Shown: one piece after another, positions 1-7,129 of the stretch
Layout: the number at the start of each line of letters is the position of its first letter
How positions within the stretch are numbered: position 1 is the stretch's first letter
Assembly (NCBI GenBank): GCA_023807065.1
Contig: JAJJLU010000920.1
Location: 1 to 14,270, forward strand
DNA: 14,270 nucleotides
DNA from: Isotricha intestinalis
Taxonomy: Eukaryota; Ciliophora; Litostomatea; Vestibuliferida; Isotrichidae
Direction: 5' to 3'
Translations under genes and position numbers: made by a program
The notes under the pieces: model-generated
What the model saw: the letters and a program-made list of their open reading frames with translations, nothing else
What the model was told of the DNA's origin: nothing
Database searches by the model: none

Positions 1-35
1 CCCCAATCCCCAATCCCCAATCCCCAATCCCCAAT
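1..35. repeat. Telomeric repeat, (CCCCAAT)5, chromosome end
   Basis: Five exact head-to-tail copies of the 7-mer CCCCAAT start at base 1 and stop abruptly at AT-rich unique sequence (TTCTC...). The C-rich strand at the left 5' end, with the G-rich strand (ATTGGGG) ending 3' outward, is the polarity of a telomere. The unit is close to the ciliate C4A2 repeat of Tetrahymena but one base longer. The rest of the window is strongly AT-rich, so a C4 tract repeated five times cannot be background composition. Only 35 bp are present, so the tract is probably trimmed or truncated at the assembly edge. Confidence 0.93.
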
Positions 36-430
36 TTCTCATATTCTTTTGAATCTCGAATTTAATATTATTTATATTATTTTAATATTTTTTTTATACT
101 TTCTATTTAATAAAATTGATATTAATTAGTTATTTTATTAAATTTGAGAAAATTAAATGTGTTATCTTATAAAAAATAAAAAGAATTAAACTTTGTTTAT
201 TATATGAATATTATGAGATTTTTTTTTGAAACAAATATTTTTAGAAATTTAAGAAAGATTTAAATTTTTGATTTTAAGTTTTTAAAAACTATCTGGATTA
301 AACTTTGAAGTAATTATTGTTCAATAAATTATAATTTAGAATATTTAAAAAATATTTTAAAAACTAAATTAAAAAGATTTAAACACATTTTTTAGATTTT
401 TTTTCCATTGTTTTTTAATATTTATTTCAA
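36..430. other. AT-rich subtelomeric spacer and 5' flank of the first gene
   Basis: Almost entirely A/T with T-runs and A-runs. I see no ORF of note, no tRNA-like fold and no further telomere-like copies. The last part (about 370-430) is T-rich and leads to a start codon at 431 in an A-rich context (TTTCAAATG). It must hold the promoter and 5' UTR of the first gene, but I cannot name a specific element. Confidence 0.6.
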
Positions 431-1318
431 ATGACTTCAAATTTTAATTGTAATAAATCAAATGATACAACGAATGAAATATCAGAAATTCAAAAGTTAA
501 ATAATACAGATGATTCTTTGAATTTAGATAATAAAGAATTGTTTGATTTGTTTTCATCCATTAATCAAAAAATTAATTCCTTAAATTTAATAATGGCTTC
601 ACCACAATTTAAAACAACAATTGATAATATAAAAAATAATATAGAAGAATTAAATCAAAGTATAAATTTAAAAATAAATCAAATTCATGAAAAAATTAAT
701 TTAAGACTTAAAATTTACAAGAAATATATCAAAAAAAAATGCACTAATACTTTAATTAATTATATTAAACAAAATAAAGGAGAAAAATTTTGTCAAGAAT
801 TTATAATTAGTTCTTTGTCAGATTTTGGAAAATATTATAATTATATAGTTCCATTAAAGATTAAAGAACTTGGAAAAGTAAATTCAGATGAAGCTTTTCA
901 AAATTTTTTTTTTTATTATATGAAAGAAAATTTTAAATTAGAAAATGATAATTTTAATTTATTGATTAATTTATTCAATAAAATAAACATAAATACTAAA
1001 TACAAAAAAGAAAAAATAAAATTAAAAATTTCAGGAGAAATTAAATTAATTGCAGAAGATGAACTTTTAATTGATTTTGCAGAAGTCATTCCTTATTTAA
1101 ATGAAAAAAAAGTAATAGAATCTAAAATAAAATTTAAAATAATAAGTAAATTAATATTACAAGTTCTACTTAGACAATTTCCTTTTTTAAATCAAATTGA
1201 TATTTTTTGTTCAATTTATTATGCAAAAAAAGCAAAAGATTATTTTAGTTATGCTTTTCAAAATGAAAATATGGAATTTGAAGAAAATATAACATTTATA
1301 TATATTAACATTGTATAA
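431..1318 (+). CDS. Hypothetical protein, 295 aa, N-terminal coiled coil, telomere-adjacent
   Basis: I do not recognise this protein. It is the first gene in from the telomere, starting about 395 bp from the repeat. The N-terminus (residues 1-35) is polar and Asn/Ser/Thr-rich. Residues about 38-95 have a heptad-like pattern of Leu/Ile and Lys/Asn/Glu suggesting a coiled coil, followed by a basic stretch (about 94-103, YKKYIKKKC). Residues about 120-290 look like a mixed folded domain, with aromatic-rich helices around 156-165 and hydrophobic segments near 210-222 and 236-262. There is no convincing transmembrane helix or signal peptide. The gene is intronless as read and ends in TAA only 56 bp before the next start. 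Codon use is AT-rich like its neighbours, and the long open frame in such AT-rich DNA supports real coding. Confidence 0.8.
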   Translation: MTSNFNCNKSNDTTNEISEIQKLNNTDDSLNLDNKELFDLFSSINQKINSLNLIMASPQFKTTIDNIKNNIEELNQSINLKINQIHEKINLRLKIYKKYIKKKCTNTLINYIKQNKGEKFCQEFIISSLSDFGKYYNYIVPLKIKELGKVNSDEAFQNFFFYYMKENFKLENDNFNLLINLFNKININTKYKKEKIKLKISGEIKLIAEDELLIDFAEVIPYLNEKKVIESKIKFKIISKLILQVLLRQFPFLNQIDIFCSIYYAKKAKDYFSYAFQNENMEFEENITFIYINIV

Positions 1319-1374
1319 TTAAAAATAAATTTTAATATGTTTTAATTTTTAGATTATTATAATTTAAAAGAATA

Positions 1375-4170
1375 ATGTTGAATGAAAATGAAATTATTCT
1401 TCCAAAAAAAATTGGAATGAAAATTAATTTTTCTCCCCCAAAAAATATGGCACAAGACTTATTAAATCTATTATTAAGTAATAAAAAATTTATAGAAGAT
1501 AATACTTGGTATTGGGATATAACAGATGAAAATTTTTCTTTTAATTTACCTCCTACAATATTTACTCAAAAAATAAATTATTATCCAAATAAAAATTATG
1601 AAAATGAAGACGTAAACTATGAAGATAATTACATTAGGGGAGAAAAATTATCAGAAAGTCAATTAGATTCAATTTGGAAAACTGGAAAATTTCAAATTCC
1701 TTCAAATAAAAAAATACCTTATGAATGGCAATTATCATTATTTACAGTAAAAGGAATTGAAAGAACAAATAAAAGTTATATTTTAGATATGTCATATGCA
1801 TATTATTTTATTTATCATATTAAATCTAGATTTGACTATAAAAATTATAAACGTTTTAATTGTTCTTTTCCTTCAGCTTTTTATAGTTTTTATCGTTCTG
1901 TTTGGAAATTTTTAAATCTTATTATTGGATTACCTTATTTTTTGAATAATGATGATTTAATCAGACAAAAAATCAGGAAAGAGCAATTAATGAATTTTAT
2001 TCATAATCATCCTGAAATAAATCTTCGTTTATTTATTCATGAAACTTCACAACTTTTCCAGAAAATTGATAATATATTTCAAAACTATTGGGAAAAAAAA
2101 CTAATTGAAATAAAAACAGATTATTATTCTCAAGATATGACTGAAAATGAAATTTTAACTAAAATTAATCAAGATAAAAAAGATGAATATATGAAGTTTA
2201 TTAATCAAAATGAGGATTTTCAACATGCTCTTCAAACTTATAATGATTTAATGGATTATTTATCCTCCGATGAAATAATAAAGAAAAAAGAACATGAAAA
2301 AGAGAAAGAAATTCAAAAAAGAATAAAAGATTATGATAATAAATTAAAAGAGGAAAATTATATAAGATATGAAGTTTCAAGTTGGAAAGAAGAAATGGAA
2401 AATAAATATGAAAATGATTTAAATAAGGAATTAACAACAACAATGAAAAATGCAATTCAAAATGAAATTAATATATATAATATTCCTCATTTAATATATA
2501 CTCATCATATGGAAAATGAAAATACTTTTGAAGAAAGATTTAAAGAATTACAAAAAGAAGAAGAAAAGGAACCAAGAAAAATATTAAGTATTTATCGTAG
2601 ATGTACAAGGCCATATGAAGTAATACAAACAAGACAATATGATGATTCAATAAGATATTCATTTAAATATTATGAACAATATGATGTAACAACACACTAT
2701 ATTTTTTGGAGATTTTATTTATTTTTCATCAAATATTTTCTTAATATCTGGAATTATAATTTTTTCTTTATTAAAACAGCTTTTAATTCATCAGTTAGTT
2801 TAAAAGCTTTATTTTATTATACTTTTTTCACAGATAGTGATATAAATTATGAAACAGGAGAAATTTATGATTGTAATGAAGCTTATACTTATAGAAAAAC
2901 TTTAAACAATATTTTAATTTCCATTAAAGAATCAAGAGCATCTTTTGAAGAATTACCTGATACTGGTTTTTTTGGGAAATCTTTCACTAGAATTTTAAAT
3001 TTAATTTATAATTATTTTCTCAAATTAATTGTTCTTGGTCTTTTAGTTTTTATTTTATATCCTATTGTTATTATTTGTACTTTTATTTTATGTATGATTT
3101 GTGTTTTAATTTCTCCTGTTATTGCTTTTATTTCTATTTTTCTTGAATTTTTATTTAATTCTTTAATTTATGATAATAAATCTGATTACCATTGTTTACC
3201 TTTTTTTATTATATTAATATATAAATTTTGTATTAGATGTGTTTTCCAATTTATATTAGCTTTGATTTTCTTAATTTTTCAACCAATAATTTCTCTAGTA
3301 ATATTTCTTTATGCTCAAATAAGATTTTGTTTAAGAAAATTTTATGATTTTATAATGTTTTATATTATAAAATGGCTTGCCAAAATTCCTGAAACAGATA
3401 CTTGTATTGCTTGGAAAGTATCTGGTCCTTCTTTATTTAGAAACAGATATACCGATATTAATAATAGTGATATTATAAGTTTATGTATAGGAAAAATTGA
3501 AGAAATGGTTTTAAATGATTTTAATGATAAAGTAGAAAATATATTATCTGAACCTAACAGAAATATTTCAAATAAAATTAATAGTGTTTATTCTTCAATA
3601 AATTTGAGTTATAATAATGATTGGAGAATTAATGAAAGTATTAATTTTTTTAAAAGAAAACTTAATAAACAAATAACTGAAAGAAGAGACTTATATCCAT
3701 GTATTGAAAATGCTTATTCAGTTAAATTTACAATGAAAAGATTAATTTTAGTTAAAAATTTAATTACAAAATATTTAATTGAATTTTCAAAAGTTAATGA
3801 TATTAATTTCATTTATAAAAGACATATAGAATTTGGAGGAAAAATAGAAAAAATAACAGATTATTTATTAACTAAAATTTTTGGAAATAATATTATGGAA
3901 AGTTTAGAAGATTATGATGAAATTGTTTATCTTGTTCCTCAAAGTAAAACTGTTCTTGATAGTATTGCAAAAAAAATATTTGAAGATCCTTATTATCAAG
4001 ATAAAATGTTTGTTGAAGATAGAAAACAAAAAGAAAAAGAAGAAATTGTTGATTTTCCTGAATTTTCTTTTTTTTCTCACATCTTCGACAATTATAATGA
4101 TAATAAAATCACTTTAAATTTATCTTCATTAACTTTTGAAGAAAGAAGAAATTTATTAGGAATAGAATAA
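1375..4170 (+). CDS. Large multi-pass membrane protein, 931 aa, unknown function
   Basis: I do not recognise the family. The N-terminal part (residues about 1-300) is soluble-looking, with many Tyr, Trp and Phe and one hydrophobic stretch at about 177-190 (KFLNLIIGLPYF). Residues about 300-400 are a highly charged Glu/Lys helical region. A hydrophobic aromatic segment spans about 443-486. Strong membrane segments follow at about 545-597 (at least two helices, with LGLLVFILYPIVIICTF) and 608-668 (two or three helices). Right after the membrane block, at about 672-692, is a compact motif, DTCIAWKVSGPSLFRNRY, which looks like a conserved family signature. A soluble C-terminal domain of about 240 residues follows. 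There is no N-terminal signal peptide, so the first helix would act as the targeting signal. The start at 1375 is the first ATG after in-frame stops (TAA at 1360) and sits in an A-rich context. A channel, transporter or scaffold role is possible but unproven. Confidence 0.88.
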   Translation: MLNENEIILPKKIGMKINFSPPKNMAQDLLNLLLSNKKFIEDNTWYWDITDENFSFNLPPTIFTQKINYYPNKNYENEDVNYEDNYIRGEKLSESQLDSIWKTGKFQIPSNKKIPYEWQLSLFTVKGIERTNKSYILDMSYAYYFIYHIKSRFDYKNYKRFNCSFPSAFYSFYRSVWKFLNLIIGLPYFLNNDDLIRQKIRKEQLMNFIHNHPEINLRLFIHETSQLFQKIDNIFQNYWEKKLIEIKTDYYSQDMTENEILTKINQDKKDEYMKFINQNEDFQHALQTYNDLMDYLSSDEIIKKKEHEKEKEIQKRIKDYDNKLKEENYIRYEVSSWKEEMENKYENDLNKELTTTMKNAIQNEINIYNIPHLIYTHHMENENTFEERFKELQKEEEKEPRKILSIYRRCTRPYEVIQTRQYDDSIRYSFKYYEQYDVTTHYIFWRFYLFFIKYFLNIWNYNFFFIKTAFNSSVSLKALFYYTFFTDSDINYETGEIYDCNEAYTYRKTLNNILISIKESRASFEELPDTGFFGKSFTRILNLIYNYFLKLIVLGLLVFILYPIVIICTFILCMICVLISPVIAFISIFLEFLFNSLIYDNKSDYHCLPFFIILIYKFCIRCVFQFILALIFLIFQPIISLVIFLYAQIRFCLRKFYDFIMFYIIKWLAKIPETDTCIAWKVSGPSLFRNRYTDINNSDIISLCIGKIEEMVLNDFNDKVENILSEPNRNISNKINSVYSSINLSYNNDWRINESINFFKRKLNKQITERRDLYPCIENAYSVKFTMKRLILVKNLITKYLIEFSKVNDINFIYKRHIEFGGKIEKITDYLLTKIFGNNIMESLEDYDEIVYLVPQSKTVLDSIAKKIFEDPYYQDKMFVEDRKQKEKEEIVDFPEFSFFSHIFDNYNDNKITLNLSSLTFEERRNLLGIE

Positions 4171-4412
4171 ATTTTATTATAATTGTTTAGATAAATTTAA
4201 ACTAATAAAAACTCATTTGTTTTAAAAAAAAAGAAAAAAATATTTTATTAAAAAAACTAAAAAAAAAATTTAAATATATTTCCTTAGTTTCCTTATTAAA
4301 AACATATAAAATAATCTCCATCAACTATAACCAAAAAAACAAAATAAAATTTATCAACTTCAACCAAAAAAAAAGAAATTATTAAAAAATAAAAACACAA
4401 TACAAATTCCAT
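4171..4412. other. Convergent 3' spacer between the membrane-protein gene and eL13
   Basis: A 242-bp spacer holding the 3' ends of two converging genes. The + strand is A-rich with several runs of 7-9 A. I see no canonical structured terminator and no ORF. Presumably it contains both polyadenylation regions. Confidence 0.5.
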
Positions 4413-5051
4413 TTATTTTTTTCCGGCAGCTTTTTTCTTACTTTCTTCCAATCTTTTATAAAATCCTTTAGCAGTTTTAATTTCTTTTCTTTGTAATTGA
4501 TAAATATTTTTATCAGTCATTTCCTTAGTAACATTAGCAAATTCATATCCAGGTTCTTCTTTAGGGAATTCAATAACAACTTTAGATTTATTTTGTTCTT
4601 TAGCTTCAGGAGTATTTAATTGTTCTTGAGTAGCTTCTTTAACTTGTGGTTTCTTGTCGTTTTTCTTTCTAGGATAGAGAATAATTCTAGAAATATAATT
4701 TTTAATTCTTTCAGTATTAACATTTAAAGTTTCACTACAAGTATCTTTTCTTCTTAAATCAATTGCAATTCCAATACTTCTTGCATATGATAAACCTTTT
4801 ATTCCTGCACTTTCTAATTCTTTCTTTGTGAAACCTCTTCCTAAACGACGCTTTGTGTTGTATTTGTTTGTCTGTCCTCTTACTATTGGACGAAGGAGAT
4901 GGGTGGGGTTAGGAGCGAGTAATTTCTGACGACGAGCTCTATGCACACGACGACGTCGCTTACGTCCTGGTTGGTTAAACCATGTCTTCACTTTCTCTTG
5001 CCAATCTTTACCCAAGTGAACATTGGGTAACATGTTATTGTGATGGACCAT
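4413..5051 (-). CDS. RPL13: 60S ribosomal protein eL13
   Basis: Eukaryotic large-subunit protein eL13, a structural component of the cytosolic 60S subunit. The N-terminus MVHHNNMLPNVHLGKDW is the family's opening. It is followed by the basic rRNA-binding block with a run of Arg/Lys (residues about 29-43, RKRRRRVHRARRQK), the PTHLLRPIVRGQT segment (49-61), the RRLGRGFTKKELESAGI motif (68-84) and YARSIGIAIDLRRK (89-102). The Lys-rich C-terminus ends KKAAGKK. The length of 212 aa matches the family (about 205-215). Codon use is visibly less AT-extreme than the neighbours, especially in the N-terminal half, as is typical of highly expressed ribosomal protein genes. No intron is present. The start is fixed by homology and by an A-run just before the ATG. 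Confidence 0.97.
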   Translation of the reverse strand: MVHHNNMLPNVHLGKDWQEKVKTWFNQPGRKRRRRVHRARRQKLLAPNPTHLLRPIVRGQTNKYNTKRRLGRGFTKKELESAGIKGLSYARSIGIAIDLRRKDTCSETLNVNTERIKNYISRIILYPRKKNDKKPQVKEATQEQLNTPEAKEQNKSKVVIEFPKEEPGYEFANVTKEMTDKNIYQLQRKEIKTAKGFYKRLEESKKKAAGKK

Positions 5052-5447
5052 TTTTTACTTTTAAATAAATGGATATATTATTTTTTGGAATTTAATGATT
5101 TTTTAAGGGTAATTATTTAATTAAATAATTAATTATTCTTTTATTTTTTAATTTTTTTTTTTCAAATTTTTTGGAAGGGATATATTAATTAATTTTTTTT
5201 TATTTTTTTTAATGGATTATATAGGTTTTATGGGATTATAAGATTTAAAAATATGATATATAAATTTGTTGTTTTAAAAAATAAAATTACATTACATATA
5301 GTTTGTAAAAAATACCTTTCAATAAAAGATAATTAAACTTTTATATTTAATCTTGAAACTATTTATATATATTTAACAAAAACTTTTAATCAATATCAAT
5401 CCTTTAAAAAAATTTTTAATAAAAATTTTGTTAATCTTAGTAAATTA
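5052..5447. other. Spacer with eL13 promoter region and 3' flank of the next gene
   Basis: A 396-bp non-coding stretch. The part next to eL13 must carry its promoter and 5' UTR. It contains a perfect 22-bp A/T palindrome (5110-5131) about 60-80 bp upstream of the start, and long T-tracts (about 5140-5210) on the + strand. No ORF, tRNA or structured RNA is evident. The right part is AT-rich 3' flank of the minus-strand gene that ends at 5448. Confidence 0.55.
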
Positions 5448-7007
5448 TTAGAATCCTTTTTTTTTTAAAGGAGAAAAATTAAATTTTTTAATCACAGATG
5501 ATATTTTACTTCTATTTGATATATTACAATTTGAAAAAGATGATTGAGTTAAATTTGTTTTTTTATGTTCTGAATAAAGTGGACTTATTGCAAAAAATAA
5601 ATTATTTACATTTACCTTTCTATTATATTGATTATTTAATTTTGATTTTAATGCTTTTTTTAAATCAAATAACCTAAAATTATTCTTATTTATAAATTTG
5701 TTATGATTTCTTTTATAAAGTAAATCATTCATATAATAAGAATTTTTTATTGATTTATTATCATTTTTAAAAGAAGGAGAAACAAGTAAAGTTTTATTTT
5801 TAATATGTTGACTTATAGAATTTGAAGTTGAACTTGAATAATTATTAGAAGTAAAAATTTTTAATTTTGATTTTTGATTTTTACCTGATAAAGTTACTCT
5901 CTTACTTTGATGAAAATCATAATTATTATTATAATTATTAATTTCTTTAATTTTATTGCTATTTATATTATTTACACTGTTTCTATTAAGATTATAATTT
6001 AATTTTTTTTTATTCTTTGAATTATTTGAAAATGATGTTCCTCTAGAAGTTTGATTTGACTTTTTTAATGGACTATTATAAACAGTTTTTGAACAAGGAG
6101 ATATTGTTTTATAATTATTTAATACATGAGTTAATAAATTTTTATTTTTGTTCTTATGAATATTAAAAATAAATTGATTTATTTTATTTGGATAATTTAT
6201 TAGTAAGTCCTTAATACAATTTCCGCTTTTTGATTTTTTATGAGAAATTTTTTTATGAATATTCCTAGTTTCTATTAATAAATCTTTATTTTTTTTAACT
6301 TTAATACATTTTTTTTCATTATTATTGTTTTCTTTTGTTAAAACTTCAATTTCATTTTCTTCTTTAATAGTTTCATTTACCATATAATTACTAGAACTTT
6401 TTTTATTATTTTTTAAAGAATCTGGACACAAAGCTAATAAATAGGAAGGAGTATTTTTTTTATTTTTATTATGGGCAATTAAATTATTATTTAATTGAAT
6501 AAAAGATTTTAAATTTGAAGAACAAAAATTTTTTGCATATTCTTTTGAAGAAGTATCAATGATAATTTTATTATTATTATCATCATTATTTAATTCATTT
6601 ATATTACAATCAATATCAGAAATATTTATTTCTTTATCTTCATTCATTAAATTTACATATTCATTTTCATTATTTTCTAACAATGTATTTATTGAAAATT
6701 GATTAACTTCAATAATATTATTTGCATCAGTAATATGATTACTATTATTTGTGTCTTGTTCATAGTTTTTTTTAATAAAAGATTGAAAAGTAAAATTAAA
6801 ATCTTCTAATTTTGTTGGAGTTTGAGTTGAATTGAATGTACTTTTTTCTGCTTTTAATGAATCAGTTTCATTTAAATATTTTTTTCTCTTTTGAATTTGT
6901 TCTATTCTTCTTTTTTTCCTATCTGAATTTTTATCAAATATTAACTTATTAGAAATTAAAGTTTGGATATTTAAATATTTGTCATTATTAAATATTTGTT
7001 TTTTCAT
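5448..7007 (-). CDS. Lys/Asn/Ser-rich hypothetical protein, 519 aa, probably largely disordered
   Basis: I do not recognise this protein. It is extremely rich in Asn, Lys and Ser, with few aromatic or hydrophobic clusters, so most of it is probably intrinsically disordered. Near the N-terminus is a dense basic cluster (residues about 29-43, DRKKRRIEQIQKRKK) that resembles a bipartite nuclear localisation signal. An acidic Asn/Asp-rich stretch with poly-Asn follows at about 120-150, and a Ser/Thr/Lys-rich remainder carries several SP-type sites (for example NSPLKK and VSPSFK). The C-terminus ends FNFSPLKKKGF. There is no membrane segment. The start is the first ATG, preceded by an A-run (AAAAAATG) like other genes here; the stop is TAA. 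A nuclear or cytoskeleton-associated regulatory protein is possible, but nothing in the sequence decides it. Confidence 0.75.
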   Translation of the reverse strand: MKKQIFNNDKYLNIQTLISNKLIFDKNSDRKKRRIEQIQKRKKYLNETDSLKAEKSTFNSTQTPTKLEDFNFTFQSFIKKNYEQDTNNSNHITDANNIIEVNQFSINTLLENNENEYVNLMNEDKEINISDIDCNINELNNDDNNNKIIIDTSSKEYAKNFCSSNLKSFIQLNNNLIAHNKNKKNTPSYLLALCPDSLKNNKKSSSNYMVNETIKEENEIEVLTKENNNNEKKCIKVKKNKDLLIETRNIHKKISHKKSKSGNCIKDLLINYPNKINQFIFNIHKNKNKNLLTHVLNNYKTISPCSKTVYNSPLKKSNQTSRGTSFSNNSKNKKKLNYNLNRNSVNNINSNKIKEINNYNNNYDFHQSKRVTLSGKNQKSKLKIFTSNNYSSSTSNSISQHIKNKTLLVSPSFKNDNKSIKNSYYMNDLLYKRNHNKFINKNNFRLFDLKKALKSKLNNQYNRKVNVNNLFFAISPLYSEHKKTNLTQSSFSNCNISNRSKISSVIKKFNFSPLKKKGF

Positions 7008-7129
7008 TTTTTATTAATAATGTTCAAAAGTTTAAAGTGATGAATTCTTTTTTTTTCTTAAAAAAAAAATAATTTAAAATTATTAAAATTCAAAAAAAAT
7101 ATTTTTTAAATATTATTATAAGATATTGT
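7008..7129. other. Short intergenic spacer between two minus-strand genes
   Basis: 122 bp of A/T-rich DNA between the stop of the 835-aa gene and the start of the 519-aa gene, both on the minus strand. It serves as the 3' flank of one gene and the promoter/5' UTR of the other. No specific element is visible. Confidence 0.5.

Noticed and set aside
1313..1352. A 40-nt intron-like stretch (GTATAA...TTTTTAG) at the end of the first gene that might fuse it to the 931-aa gene.
   Set aside because: Splicing there leaves the frame at ATT ATT ATA ATT TAA, an immediate stop. The next AG (1369-1370) also gives the wrong frame for the second gene, and all three frames close soon after 1352. Two separate genes is the simpler reading.
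2201..2455. Minus-strand open frame of 84 codons inside the membrane-protein gene.
   Set aside because: Leu/Phe-rich shadow of the Glu/Lys-rich charged region of the real gene; no family features.
3914..4117. Plus-strand 67-codon frame overlapping the 3' end of the membrane-protein gene.
   Set aside because: Out-of-frame shadow with Lys/Leu/Ile composition from AT-rich codons.
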